From positions 12,151,175-12,215,174 of the forward strand of contig NC_052511.1 of the NCBI RefSeq assembly GCF_014356525.2: a stretch of 64,000 nucleotides of DNA, given 5' to 3'. This document shows positions 35,589 to 48,291 of this stretch, in pieces. A model generated the notes under the pieces. The model saw only the letters and a list, made by a program, of their open reading frames with translations, was not told the DNA's origin and searched no databases. The stretch comes from Nilaparvata lugens. Lineage: Eukaryota > Arthropoda > Insecta > Hemiptera > Delphacidae. How positions within the stretch are numbered: the first letter of the stretch is position 1; every line of letters begins with the position of its first letter. A program made the translations under genes and the position numbers.

Positions 35589-38071
35589 TCCTTGCACTCA
35601 ACTAAGTCTATTTGGACACCAAATTCACTCTGACTTGAGAAGATTAAGAACAGTAGTAGAATGACCTACAGTAAAGATTATTAATGAAAACGTCTTGTTC
35701 CTGGTCTTACTTTGTAAGTATCCTATTGAATATTATTCTCAAAATACTACATTGGATTATTTATGGAAACGTCTTGCTTCTGTTCTAACTCTAAATATTA
35801 TACTTATAAAATACTACAGAATATGAATAATGAAAGCCTAATCTTTGTGCCTTCATTATAAAATAAATAAATTATTGGTGAGGGATAGAAATTGATCAAC
35901 AACACGTTGAAAATAGGGACAGTAACCAATAAAAATCAACAACATTATAAATTATGAATGACATCCCCGAAATAAGGACAACGAGAGAAATCCGGTGGCA
36001 CGAGCACGAGTTCGTTGCTTGGAACCGATCATGTATAATAAATTGAGATCGAGAACAGGATAATCGAGCACAACCATTGCGCACCCATTGTGCGCAGAAC
36101 TCGAAATGAGTCACGATTTGATGTTATCACGCATTGGTTGGTGCTCTGCGTGACATTGGCATTGCCAAAATACAAAGCTGCCAATGCGTGAGCATTATTG
36201 AAGGGTCAATCATCATATGACAAGAACCTACCGGGGACATGATGGACTCCTGTACAATGGAATATCGTGTGGACTGTGGCTGACTGAATAATACAATAAT
36301 AATTGATGAAATTATTAATCTCACAATTCATTTATTGGGTTGATAGACTGTCAAATAATAATTGATTTCTATAATGCAGTATGCAGCTATAGATAATCTA
36401 CAAACTGACAGTTGTAGAGAGGATTCCGTGAAAAAAGTTAAGTTTTTCTGTTGATGCTTTGTCTATACTTCAGATCTCTTTCTCAGGAAATACACTCCCA
36501 TTATTTAAAGGAATTTTCCATGTTATTCATCTTCAAAGACTCGAGATTGAAGAATCTACTACTAAAGATGTAGTAAATCATCTCTACTAAAAATGTACTA
36601 GATAATATTATATAAAATTAGCTTTCCAACTGTCTTCTTCTTTGAAAACACAATACATTGCGGTAATAAAGAACTTGACCAGAACTCAAATATTTCAAAT
36701 ATTTGAAGTATTAAATTCAGTATTAATTCAGTATTATTAAATATAGTATTATTTACTCAAATAATATCGAATATAAGTAATAGCTACTTGTACGTAGCTG
36801 TAAGTAGCTACTTTTTAATTTTTTACGTTATTCCACTGGAAATACTATGAAAACATAAGATTGGGACACTAGGACCAGGAAGACAATGAGATATTTAATT
36901 AAAAATTAAATACCTTTATGCAGAGATTATATTGTCATATTAAAAAACTTTATTAAATAATACCTATCACCTCATATCAACTGAAACTCTCCGTCATCTC
37001 TTCTCGGCTGAGATGTTTTTTTTATTTTCTATCAATTTATTTTATCAGTTAATCCATGAAATCAGTTCCTGGTGAGTTGAATTATTCTAAATCACAATAA
37101 TTCTCATATCATCTGTCTAACAATATCACTGCCGATCCACATTTTTCTAGTTTCGATGTGCAAATTATTCAATGATAGAAAAGACAGCTAACAACCCTGA
37201 AAAATAAGCGAGTAATTGAATTGCATGATATAACATATGTGAAAATGCTTCCTTCATTTACTGACTACAAGGAATCACTATAATTTTGAAGACGATTACT
37301 TCTGGATAGGCTGCTTCAATTGAAGGTCTTGTCCTAATACACACACAGACTATTCCTAGCATTTATATCAAGCACCCGCATATAGAACTAATTGTTACTT
37401 CTTGTTACTGCTGTTAACCGGTGCTTGAATCAGACAATTGTTGTTCCAAATTAAGTTCTCGGGCAGAGGAAAAAGCTGTTATAAGTGGTACAGTAATGGA
37501 AAATATTACTAGTATATTTTTTCTATCTTTGTTTTCTAATGAGCTAAATATTCATTTTATCATTCATCTAGGAGTTTATTGCTCAATTCATGAAATATTT
37601 TTCTGCCTACAGGACTGATCAAATTCTCAAATTCGAACTATAGATTTTATCTGTATTGAAGAATAACTTATTGTTTATATCTCAGAAAAACTGCACACAC
37701 ACTCAATTGGTTATAACTGAATAGTCAACCTTTATTCAGGCTGATTATTTCTCTGAAATGAGAGTACAAAAATTGAACTTGATCTAGACTAATTATATCT
37801 AACTAATATCTAGACTAATTATCTTAACTAAGAAGAAAGACATTTTCAACATGAAATAGTTGGTTCCTCTGAAACCAAATCAATAGATTAGTAAATAAGT
37901 AGTCTGTGAATCGATAAAACAATAAGTAATCAGCAAATCATTTAGTAATCTGTGGATCAATAGATAAATTAGTAGTCATTTACTTATTTATATGGTTCTT
38001 ATCGGCAGAGAGATCCTTTTGGATGTTCTGCCTTGCCGTATTACCCAATGCCATTTCCTATAATACTCAAG
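35589..38071. other. AT-rich DNA with one more complex patch
   Basis: 35930-36260 is less AT-rich, with small minus ORFs (72 and 65 codons) lacking family features. 36690-36790 has a cryptic TATTTGAA / AGTATTA repeat. No genes recognised. Confidence 0.45.
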
Positions 38072-38288
38072 TTTATAGGTTATGTATCTCTTTTCTGTAT
38101 AGGGCTAATTTTTATAGAAATAGAAAGAAAAATAAAAATCTCAGTAACCTTTTTGAATTATTTAATCACAACATGCAACAAGTGAAAATCACTTGAAAAT
38201 GGCATCAATGTCCGAAAAATGTTGTGATTGAATAATTCAAAAAGGGTACTGAGATTTTTATTTTTCTTTCTATTTTTATAGGTTATGT
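38072..38288 (-). mobile_element. Hairpin retroposon, family B, copy 3
   Basis: The element (38086-38274) is flanked by the 14-bp direct repeat TTTATAGGTTATGT (38072-38085, 38275-38288). A hairpin body pairs AAAAATCTCAGTAACC and TTTTTGAATTATTTAATCAC with their complements near 38218-38270. The loop contains GGCATCAATGTCCGAAAAAT, a LINE-tail-like core. The unpaired tail lies at the left (TCTTTTCTGTATAGGGCTAA), so the element reads on the minus strand. Confidence 0.88.
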
Positions 38289-40489
38289 TCTGGGTTCTTC
38301 ATGTTTTCTAACTAAAAATGTAATTATGAATTACTAGATGGATAGAAAGGTATATGCCTTTATTTTTACACTTTATAACATTACAAGTGATGTGGGCTGA
38401 GTTCAGGCAATAAATTAGAGCCGTCTCTTCCACATGAGCGGTAGATAGATTTGTGACTTACTCAAGAGATTACTCTACTCTTTTATGACAAAATAATTAC
38501 TTGAATCACTAAATCATTTATCAAATTATTTTTGTATTCATCTCTTTCAATGTGATTCTTTCAGTTGAATCTGATTGAAGAGGTTTATGCAATAGCTGGG
38601 ATCAGGGACCTCTCCATCCATGATCCATGATTATAGATAATAATATTATAACAACTCCAGTTCAATAAACGAATCTATTGAATTGATTAGGCTTCTTTTG
38701 AACATGACGCATCCTACTCAAACTAAATTTAAAAAAATGGTGTTGCATCCACAACTTTTTTGCCTTATGATATTTGAGATACCTCTTAGAATAATTTTCG
38801 TCTTGTAGGTTACATTTATGAGCTTTTTCAAAGTGATTTACTGTCCAAGATGCGTTTCAATTACCAATTACCTCTCCTAACACTCATACATTCACCCGCT
38901 TCCTTCGCCAGACTTTTTTGTTGAGGTTGTACAAGTACCTGTAGCTTTTATGAAGTACCAGCATTATTATGAAGGAACTATAGTGAGATTCACTTTGAGC
39001 TGTCACCATTTTGTGAACGGGAAGCGTTGGTGTCATCTATAAGGAATGATTACGAAGAATCCTGCCTCACCAGGGATGCATCTCCCCTTGAGTCTCGACT
39101 GCCAGTAAATCTGAAAAGAGTGAAGGAAGGCATCATTGTTGCTTTTCGAAACGTCACTTCCTGACGCCTCCTTTCATACTCTCCACAAGTGTACTGGCTG
39201 CTGGCTGCTGGTGATCTCTTTTGTGTTCAAGGAGAAACGGCTCAAAGTTTTCTAATCCTTTCAAAAGCCTTCCATACGCTTTGTCTTCCACAGAACTCCT
39301 CCAAGTCACTCCAGATCTGTGATAAGTTGAGTGGAGAGTTTCACTTTTGTAATATTTATTAGCGTAATGATATCATTAGTTTGGTTCCAGGATCAGATGA
39401 TGAAGTGAGATGCCACTCGAAATCCATAATTGTTAATGATGATTTCAATAACATCCATTTGTTGCAGTTGTAACATTTACTCAAATGGTAATTTTTTCAA
39501 CGATAATACTGCTAAGATGGATAAAACTTACTAAGAAAGAACCTGAATTGAGCAGACATTACTATCATGATTTGAGCAACCTACACTAGAATCCTTACTG
39601 GACCTTTTTGATGTATTCCTCTATTTGAAAAACAAATTCATGTTGAAATTTGGATATTCGAAGCCAGCTCCACTACAATATGGAAGAGAAAATTCAATTC
39701 AATTTATTCACAACAAACAACAAGAATACAATGTGAGAAAACATTGTCAATATCAATTGAACCCTATTGGTTCAGAACAAGCATAAAACTGTAGATTCAC
39801 TCTCTTACCCCATCACAGCTCCCTCCCTCGTTAAAGCTCATCAGGATAATATCATAAACTAACCTCATTAGAAGCGTTTATGCTTTGAATCTCTAATTCC
39901 AAATTATGACTGTTTGCTATAGTCTGATGTTGACTGTAAATACCTATGGAGTCAAACAAAGCAAGCCAACTCACCAGATCTTCCGGTTAGAATGCTCTTT
40001 CAAAGAAAGCAATGTTTGATGTCACGTTCATCGGAGCAAAGAAAACATGGAATTGAAGATGAAAAGAATGTGAAGAGGCGAATATAAAAAGCGAAAAAGG
40101 ATTGTAGAAGAGGCGAAAATAGAGATTGATTGTACGAGCTCAGGTGAATGGCCCACTCTCTCTCTCTCTCCATCTCGCTTTCATTGTTATGCTCTTCCAT
40201 TTTGCTGATTATGAGTGATCGCACATTTATCATTGTTTCTTCTGTATTTCCTTCCTATCATTCTCTGAATCGAGAATTCCTAGATGGCTGATGGTGGGTC
40301 GAAGGTATGTCGCGGTTTGCCTCTACAGTCATGGAGAATCATATCGTAGCTTCTTCATATTATTGTCTTCGCTAGACGATCCGTTGAATCACAGATAAAA
40401 TAAGTCCTATGGTTGAATCAAGTTCATGATGGTTGTTGCATTCCATAGTAGAAACTGGAATTATACAATACAATATCTGGAAAACGAAT
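38289..40489. other. AT-rich DNA with a GC-richer patch
   Basis: About 39000-39320 is less AT-rich and includes CTGGCTGCTGGCTGCTGG near 39194. No ORF or splice pattern there is convincing. The 77-codon minus ORF at 40000 is chance-like. (CT)n is present at 40156-40172. Confidence 0.45.
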
Positions 40490-41160
40490 AATGTTGGTTT
40501 GGGGTGAAGAGTATGGGGGAGAAAACGGTGGAGGAGAATAAGAAGAGGAGGAAGAAGATAAGAATTGTGAGAATTAACTATAGAATTGAGAAAATCGGTA
40601 ATCTGGTTGAGAATGCTGAATCAGAAGAGGATGTTGGTTATTGAAAGGAGAAGAGAAGGAAACAAAAGTGGAAGAAATGAGGAAATAGATGAGGGAAAAT
40701 GATGAGAATAATACATAATTGGAATGGAAAATCCAACGTGATGAACAGCAAGAAAGAACGAGAAGAAAAACAAAAGAACTAATGCGATTTTGATTTTGAA
40801 CATTATCAAGAATTGGCAAAACAATTGAGAGGAGGTAATGATGAAGGAACAAGAGAGAAGAAAAGGAGGAAGATACAATACAAGAAAAAGAAGAACATAG
40901 AAGATGGAGAATTACACGAGAGGAAGATGGAATCCAAAAAATAAGAAGTATAGGGACAAGGAGAATGAGAGAAAAGAAAAATAGATGAAGATAGGAAAGA
41001 GAAGAAAAATACCGTATAGGGAAGAAAAGAAGAAGAAGAAGAAACATAGAGATTAGAGAATAAGAGACAGAGGACATAACAGTATAATGAAGCTCAAGAA
41101 GTATTTTAAACCGATGACTGCGACAAAAAGAGGAATAAAGAAGAAACAAAAGTCAAATTT
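40490..41160 (+). repeat. Purine-rich stretch (GA-biased + strand)
   Basis: About 670 bp in which A and G dominate (GGAGGAGAATAAGAAGAGGA, GAAAAGAAGAAGAAGAAG). The 191-codon minus ORF over it (40574-41149) is Ser/Phe/Leu-rich with no domain; I attribute it to lack of stop codons in pyrimidine-rich sequence. Confidence 0.7.
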
Positions 41161-41807
41161 TCATAAGGAAAAGAGGGGAAAGCAAATGAAACTGCATGGT
41201 AAACGAAAGAATATAAGCTAATAATATTATCTCAAAAAGTAAACTGTGGATGTAAAAGAAACCCAAATCTCTACAATGCAATGAATCCCTCGTTATTGTA
41301 AGAACTAAAATTATTACTATTCCTTTTATATTTTCTTCTCGGTTTTTTCCCACCTCATCAACCATTTCTCCTCTGTTTTCCTGTGAGTTGCCCGCTGTCA
41401 GATTCCAATCTTGTCAGTTCTTTTATCACGAGACGACTTGTGAATAGAATGGAGCGGTGCTCCTGTTAGTTGTGATGTGAACAGATAATGCAAGACGTGA
41501 TGATCTGATATCAGGTAAAAACGCTGCTGTTCTTCAAAAATTCTCACCAGGAAATTCTTGTCACGATGTTGACAACTGAAAATAATAACAGAGTTTGTTT
41601 TCAAAATATTATTCTTTCTCAAGATAAGTTTTCTGTGTGATTCTGTATCTGAAAATGAATCCCAACATCAAAATCTTGTATCTGTAAATGCTTATCATCT
41701 TATACCATATTTTTCAAAAATTGAGAATTATCGTATATATTTAGAATGGCAAAAGCTCTATTCTGAGGATTTTTTACCATTGATTTGCTGCCTTTATTTA
41801 AAACCTA
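41161..41807. other. AT-rich DNA, nothing recognised
   Basis: Small ORFs only. Confidence 0.45.
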
Positions 41808-41865
41808 GGAGGGCGAAGTTAGGGTGCAGCCGACTCTCTCTTACACTTAATCCTCGTGGTTGTTA
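41808..41865 (-). repeat. 54-bp dispersed repeat, copy 2 (inverted)
   Basis: AACCTAGGAGGGCGAAGTTA, GGGTGCAGCCGACT and TACACTTAATCC are the reverse complement of 16401-16455 with a few mismatches. Here it is not next to a Helentron-like element. Confidence 0.65.
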
Positions 41866-41879
41866 GGAAAGCACAAGAT

Positions 41880-42135
41880 AATTTTTCACTTAATTGTGTC
41901 TGAGTGAGAGAGCTTTGTAACGCGACGCGGCAACACTCCCCCTCCATCTATTGCTGGCAATGTTCCAAGAAGTGAACTGGTCAGCAGGTATATTGGTTTG
42001 TGTATGTTACGGAGATGTGTTCATCACAAGAACATGAAGCAAAATGACACGGCGCATCCAATTGAGCGCAGGATGTCCGTCTGTGTCTACGCTACAAACT
42101 GTGGAGGGAGAAATGGGTTTCTCCTCTTCAAGTTA
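41880..42135. promoter_or_regulatory. GC-richer unique island
   Basis: About 250 bp containing CGCGACGCGGCAAC and GACACGGCGCATCC. It encloses a 47-codon + ORF starting at 42033 (ATGAAGCAAAATGAC) with no known match. Candidate regulatory DNA or small exon. Confidence 0.25.
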
Positions 42136-42941
42136 AAAGTAATTTATCTCGCACTTTTTTTTTTAGACTAGCAGCTTTACAGTTCTATTCCTGTAATGTT
42201 TATCACTCACAAAATCTCAATACTAGGGAATTAATATAAATGATAATAATATTGAATATCTCATATCAAATCTGTATTTGAGAAGTGTTTTTAAAATCTA
42301 GGAGTTGAATTAATGTAATCATCTAAGCATCGATAATCATTGTAATCATCTCACGGTTGGCTAAAAATAGTAAATGATCTGTGTAACACAAGAAATCTCA
42401 CTGTACACAAATTGAGTTTGATATTGATTGAAAAATTGCACCAGGAAACATTTCCAATCAAATTTATTTATAAGCTATGAATTTATCAATAATTGGACCT
42501 ATGATTCTATCAATATCATTATTGTATTTTGCAAGTCAAGTCGATAACATTGTTACTTTATGCAGCATAGCATGGAAAACTGTCATCCTGATTGTGTTAT
42601 AAGATTATTGGTATACAATGGGGTCTTGACTCCATTGAATTCTTGAATCCTTTTCGGCATATGGGCGTTCCCCATGCTTCATGCCGACACTCAATTGAAG
42701 ACAATGCTCGCACTGGAATAACGATAATAGTGATTGACCTACAACCCAAGCAATTGAATAAGTGCTCATTAAGTGCAAAGACAGGACAATGGCGATATGA
42801 AACAAGTAGGCGAACATCTATTATGTTCATCGCCATACTATTTTATTTGTATTATTTCATATTTATTTATTCTGTTGAATTGATTTTTTGATCATTTTGG
42901 AATCATAGAGATAAAGAATATTAATTTGGGTTTGGACTCTA
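42136..42941. other. AT-rich DNA, nothing recognised
   Basis: The 99-codon + ORF (42592-42891) and two overlapping minus ORFs have no family features. Confidence 0.45.
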
Positions 42942-43116
42942 TAAAGGTGCGTACAGATATACGCGCCGCGAACATGAGCAATTCACTTTTAATCAGCTGA
43001 TGCCAAGCTTTTTATATCTGTATGTATCTTACCGTTTCTGTAAAAATACAGATATAGTCAGCTGATTAAAAGTGAATCGCTCATGTTCGCGGCGCGTATT
43101 TCTGTACGCACCTTAA
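42942..43116. mobile_element. Harbinger-type MITE, copy 1
   Basis: The element (42945-43113, 169 bp) starts AGGTGCGTACAGATATACG and ends TATTTCTGTACGCACCT, with TAA on both sides (42942-42944, 43114-43116). The inverted arms extend about 57 bp through GCGCCGCGAACATGAGC and AATCAGCTGA. A 3-bp TAA/TTA target duplication is the known signature of PIF/Harbinger transposons; assignment is by that signature only. Confidence 0.88.
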
Positions 43117-45004
43117 TGGATGTGATCTTGATTACTAGAGGTATCCCACATTCTAAAAATTATTTTTGTATTCTCATTTTTTGTACAAATACCTTCTTAA
43201 TAAATTTGTCAAAAGATTACACAGATCTCCTCTTTTCCTGTTATAAGGTCTTTCCTCTGTTACAAATTTCGACCATGAATTACAAATAATAATCTCCAAC
43301 TCAACTTAACTAATGAATAACAATTATTAAAAATACACTACTTGTCATCTCCATCACCTACATCTAAACCAATCAAATCTGGAATTTACCACAATTTACT
43401 TTCACAATCTAGGAACAGAGCAGCCTAAACGATAATCAACAAGTTATTTTCCCTCCTGCTGTAAGCCTATAAAACCGTTGAAAAGATCTCAGTGAAATAA
43501 AGTATGAGCTATAAAAAATCAAACGAAAGTCTGGGAATTTTCTGATTTTATCATCTGCCTTGTTCATGGCAGTACAAGTGAAATGCTAACATTCTTGGCA
43601 GAATATTTTCACTCGCCTTTATCCTACCTGCATATCCTATAAAAACAAACTTGATCATCTTGATTCTATTGAAGCATTTACATGAATATACAGTTCAATC
43701 CACCAGTATCCACTCATACCACACTTTCACATGGGATTCGCAAAAACAACTGTACTAGTCTTATCAGAAATGTATTGCTTTAAAATATTCAGCGTAACTA
43801 CTTACTACGGTAGTTTAGTGCATTATACTGCTACAGTCACATGTGACTCACTCATATCTTTGGAATGGCATTAGAAACAATGTTTGAAATAGAATGCATA
43901 AACAGTACATGAACGTTCATTGCTCATACACATAATTCAATGTAGTCTTTACCTCTATAATGTCAAGGATATGTTGGTTGAATAAAATATACTATTGATG
44001 GTGTAACCTTCACTCTCATGATGGCCGTAATATTAATGTTTTTCTATAAGCTTACTCACAAGCTCACAACTTGAGGACTACTATAAGCTAAGTTATGGTT
44101 TGCACAGCATATCATTATAGTGCAACTGTTATCGTAACATAAAATATGTGGCAATCAACCAGGAGAAACTATTTATAGATATAATATTTCTGAAAGGGCA
44201 CTATATACGATTATGATAGGAAATCCATCAAGGAATCTCTCATTCTTATAGCCTAAGCAGGCATATCTTCGAAATGACTACACTTGGAATTTCGAAATAT
44301 TTTGGATTCTTTGAAACCATTTAGAAAAAATAAGGAATTCTTGAGAACAGTGAGGCTAGTGAGAGGTGATAACTGAAAAACATGAGATACAGTGATCTGG
44401 AATTTTCTTCAGAATTATATTGATCATAATTCAAAGACATCTTTGAATCCCGTTTTATTATAATTATACTAAGAATTTCATACTTAAGCTTGTTTGATGC
44501 AAAGCAGTAGAGTAAGCAGTATCTTGAGGATTATTAATTTTTCACGGAAATAAAATTTTTCCTCATTATTTTCATTATTGATCTTCAATCCTGTGCAATA
44601 CCTACTGTTATAATAAATTATGAACGTTCCTTTTTCTCTGCACTCTAGATTCCTCATAATTTTTTCATTGTAGTTTACTAGAACTTCACACTTTTCAAAA
44701 CCTCAATCATTCCATCAAATTAGCACAGCTGGAAATACCGTGTAAACTGGAGAAAGGTGATTTAGATAATACTCCCGTATCATACTCACAACTGGTTTCT
44801 GGCCTGGCCTATATTTCTGTTGTGGTCCTGTCCTACAAAGGATGTCAGCAGCCCGTAACATAATGATATAATATGATGTGGAAAACAAAAGCGTGGTAAT
44901 TTGAACACGCTGTTATGTTGGCTAGACAGAGAAAAAGTTTTCTAGGCGAAACGTTAACCATTTTGAACTTTTCAAGGTCATGAGCATGAGGCACTACTGA
45001 GTTA
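43117..45004. other. AT-rich DNA, nothing recognised
   Basis: A 68-codon ORF at 43083-43289 starts inside the MITE and is chance. No other feature recognised. Confidence 0.45.
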
Positions 45005-45224
45005 TCTGTACTATAATAAAGGAAAGATCTGGCTTATACACTTACATGATAGGAAAATGATGTTTGACGCATTATCACGTTTGAACTACTGGACTGATTA
45101 ACTTGAAATTTTGCGTATAGGATGGTTATAGGCTTATTTCAAACTCTTCAAGATTCTACTCGGTTAAGTTTTCAGTTTGTCAAGTTTTAAAATAGAAACT
45201 TGCGGAGCTTGGGTTACCTGCTAG
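45005..45224 (+). mobile_element. Short Helitron, copy 1
   Basis: 220 bp starting TCTGTACTATAATAAAGG after an A and ending GGGTTACCTGCTAG before a T. A TC start, CTAG end and A/T insertion site are the known Helitron rules. A hairpin-like CTTGCGGAGCTTGGG precedes the end (decayed here). The body motif TTTGACGCATTATCACGT links it to the 53.2- and 60.5-kb copies, from which it is an internal deletion. Confidence 0.85.
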
Positions 45225-46184
45225 TGTATAATAATATAGTATGTTGAATTTGTTTCCATCGTTATAAGATCAGTTTCAAACATGAATTAAGAAGAATGAG
45301 ACTTTTTTCTTAGTGTTTCTTCCGTGAAATTTCATCAATTCTCACCCCACATAAATAACCCTCATAAATCGACCAAAAAGAAACCTTAGTTCACAGTTTG
45401 CCCTATCACGTACTCAGTGACACATAGTTAATCTTGATAACAATTTGCAAAAATGAGTAAGAATTAAGCAAGATCTTTCTCAGTGCTAAAAGTGAAACTA
45501 TCGTCTAGATTTTTATCAAAGGTTGGGACTTGGGAATGAATTGCTTAGCATGTATAAATGTTGTTTCTAACATCTGTCAGTCCTCTTGAACGACAGGAGC
45601 AAGTAAAAGTTTTTTTATCCAAACAAGGAGAATTTGGCTTTCTGTAAGATCTAATTTTTCTGTTTCAATAAATTTTTATTTTCAAATAAGGAAAATTTGG
45701 CTACCTATAAATTTTAATAATAATATAATTTCCAATTATTTACCGGTACTTATAATTTCATATTTTTCTGTTTCCTATAATTTTTAATTTCTTTTTGTGT
45801 ATGATTGTCAATTCCAGCAGGTGCAACCAAAAAAGAATGATGTCTTTGGCTCAACCCAATGAGATCAAATATTGTGTTCTATTATTTACATGTTATATTT
45901 ATTTTCCCTGACTCATCCCAGCATTAGCCAAAGACTCTCCAAATGATGATTTTCTTGGGTAGCCGTCTAGTTATTTTTTCTTTTTCCGTTGGCTTCACTG
46001 CCGTCGGAAAAAGGACTGAAACACTTCATACTTTTCTGTTACGGACGCTACTCTCCAACCGATAATCATGACAATGATACCAAATTGTTCATGAAATCGT
46101 ATTGCACTTTCACCATGCAACTCGGTCATGTATCTCAATGATAAATTTCAATTGTTCCGAATACTAATTGTTTTCATTTTGCAG
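45225..46184. other. Intron sequence upstream of the first recognised exon
   Basis: A loosely duplicated unit lies at 45600-45780 (AACAAGGAGAATTTGGCT and AATAAGGAAAATTTGGCT, about 80 bp apart). The intron ends with the acceptor CATTTTGCAG at 46175-46184. No upstream exon of the gene was found. Confidence 0.5.
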
Positions 46185-46397
46185 GTCAACAGCAGCAGCA
46201 GTGCGGCAAAAGCTGCCTGAAGTGCGACTCGCGTCACAATGGCACCGATGGTGGGGGGAGCGGCGAAGGGGAAGCGAGGTGCATCAAGTGCAGTCAGCTG
46301 ATTGTGCTGCACTCTCGTGTCTGCGTCGACTCCTGTCCTCCCGGCTACACAGAGGAGTTCTCCTCTCTAGTCGACTACATGGGCCGCGTTTGTAAAG
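46185..46397 (+). CDS. Exon of a furin-repeat single-pass membrane protein
   Basis: This exon is read in the frame that opens at its third base: after two bases completing a split codon (phase 1) it gives QQQQQCGKSCLKCDSR and continues open for 70 codons, ending CK plus one base. The acceptor is TTTTGCAG and the donor GTGAAA. Eight cysteines are spaced C-x3-C-x2-C, C-x2-C, C-x3-CPPGY and a last C, the pattern of furin-like or growth-factor-receptor cysteine-rich repeats. HNGT is a possible N-glycosylation site. Position before a membrane segment places it outside the cell. The part before it (signal peptide and more ectodomain) lies in exons I could not find. Gene identity is unknown; no enzyme role is implied. 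The 75-codon ORF in the other frame is a shadow. Confidence 0.85.
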
Positions 46398-47039
46398 GTG
46401 AAAATTATTGTATTCACATCTAAAATCAAATTGTATTCAATTCTGAATACAGAATTGTCCAAAAGTTGACTTGAGCTAATTTAACTCACTCACTTGAAAC
46501 ATACATTTTACTTTACTCTACTTATTCGTTATATGGAACTGCATCAAGGTAGCAACGCTCCTGCAGTATATGACACGTCAAAGTATAATCTAATATATTA
46601 CTAGAACTCAAAATAGATTTCACATGACATACATAAAGCAAAAATCAACTAACAAGGAAGTCTGCTAATTTCTATGGACAAAATACGATAAGGAATTCCT
46701 TGAGTGTTTTTTAACTCCCTCAAGCCCTCAAATTTTCTGATGTGAGATGGGAGTGAATTTAATATATTTTCATTTCCATATAAAACGGGCCACTCTCCAG
46801 CAGACAAAGTCTATGAGGTATACAAAACATCAAATCTTTTATTATGGGGATGACTCTCTGGGTTCTCCTCATATACCCGTCTATTCTTGAAGTCGAAGAC
46901 ATCTATTCTTGATAACTTATGTCGAGACTCATGTTGTGAGAAACAAAATAAAGTTAGAAAAGTGTACTTTGGTTATTTATTTGTATGTTAACTTAAGCTT
47001 CATAATTAGTAAGTATTGCACTGTGTAGTGGAGTAAATA
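46398..47039 (+). other. Intron, first part
   Basis: AT-rich; no recognised feature. Confidence 0.5.
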
Positions 47040-47350
47040 AGAGGTGCCATGGAGGGGGGGAGGGGCTAGGACGCATACTACAGGTCTCAAACTCTTGAAT
47101 TCTTGGGGGTGTTCAAAAACAATTTCTGGTGGGGGGTCCCAAAAAGGAGGTCAGTAGTGTTAATAGCGACTGACGACCTTATGTGATGATTCCTTATTTG
47201 TGGGGCGGCTTTACTAGTAGGCCTACTAAATTTGCTAAATTGGGGACATTCAGATATTTGTGGGAAGGGGGGTTGTGTCCTTGGCCTTCGAAGGAGGGGG
47301 TGTTCACCCCTAAGTAAATAATTTTTTACTAAATTTGAGCCCTATCTGTA
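47040..47350. repeat. G-rich repeat fragment in intron
   Basis: Several G runs (GGAGGGGGGGAGGGG, GGTGGGGGGTCCC, GGAAGGGGGG, GGAGGGGGTG) lie within 310 bp. CTAGGACGCATACTACAG and GGGTGTTCACCCC resemble the G-rich stretch at 61620-61720 (GCGTCCTAG, GGGCACCCC), suggesting one repeat family. G-quadruplex formation is possible. Confidence 0.5.
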
Positions 47351-48073
47351 AAGGAGATGACAACTGGAACGTGGCCAAGAGTAACATCATAGCCACAGTA
47401 ACATGCAATAACTCATCATCACTTTCCAAGGAGGGCCAGTTGAATACCCATCATAGAGAGTAAAGATTATGTAACATTACCTCATCGATGTAGTGACTTT
47501 TGGGCCACTCTGTACCGTATTTACAAATAAACTGCTCACATGCATAAATCAACTGGATTGATAGCAACACATCGGAAATTGGAGCATCTCAAGTTTTCAC
47601 GTTACTGGTACTTGCTAAAGTAGTTAGTTGCGTTATAGCAGATACAAGAAATATAGTTAGTATTGAGTACTGAGTGTAGAAATATACACTCTTAATATAC
47701 ACTATTGTCTCAACAATTAACTTATGCTTATCATTTATCTATGCAATGCATTCCTCCTTATGCTTATCCTTTATCTATGGGGGTTATAGTTGCTATGCTA
47801 GGCTTATCGCCTCACAATGAACAAAATTTGTTGTCAAACAACAATTCCAGTTTGCGTTGCGTTGCTGTTACCATGTTGCTCTTTGTATGCTGTATGTATG
47901 TGGTTTACATACAGACATCATCTAACTTGCATACATTACAAATAATTTTGGTCCTTTAATTATTGGTCGGAGTTCGTAAAGTTCCACTATCATCCATAAT
48001 GAATTATTTTTAGGTGACTTGAATGAGAGAAATAATATTCTATACAATGGAAGCTTGAAAATGAACAAAAACT
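47351..48073 (+). other. Intron continues
   Basis: ACTTATGCTTATCATTTATC and a similar string about 40 bp later form a short direct repeat near 47725. No gene; the 84-codon ORF at 47705 is chance. Confidence 0.45.
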
Positions 48074-48291
48074 AGTATATTTCTTTTTTGTGTAGTTGAG
48101 AAGTTGATATTGTGGTAATTATTCATATTGAATGAAAAAGACTAAGAAATTGTCAAAAAAACACTGATTTATTGATAATTAGAAAGACCGGTTTTGGTTA
48201 TTATTACACCATTGTCAATCTCTGATAAACTAAAACCTAAACAGTTTTTTTGACAATTTCTTAGTCTTTTTCATTCAATAGTATATTTCTT
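48074..48291 (-). mobile_element. Hairpin retroposon, family A, copy 3
   Basis: The element (48086-48279) is flanked by the 12-bp direct repeat AGTATATTTCTT (48074-48085, 48280-48291). It reads on the minus strand: the unpaired tail is at the left (TGTGTAGTTGAGAAGTTGAT inverted) and the 5' start is at the right (CTTTTTCATTCAAT inverted). Its hairpin is uneven: one arm is ~100 bp with GACCGGTTTTGG, while the other stops after GTTTTTTTGACAATTTC. It lies in the intron between the exons at 46185 and 49377, opposite to the gene. Confidence 0.88.

Noticed and set aside
40574..41149. 191-codon minus-strand ORF, possible membrane protein
   Set aside because: Ser/Phe/Leu-rich composition comes from a purine-rich + strand lacking stops on the other strand; no start context or domain.
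46168..46395. 75-codon ORF starting MFSFCRSTAAAVRQ
   Set aside because: Wrong frame across the acceptor; the frame with eight patterned cysteines and matching phases is the real one.
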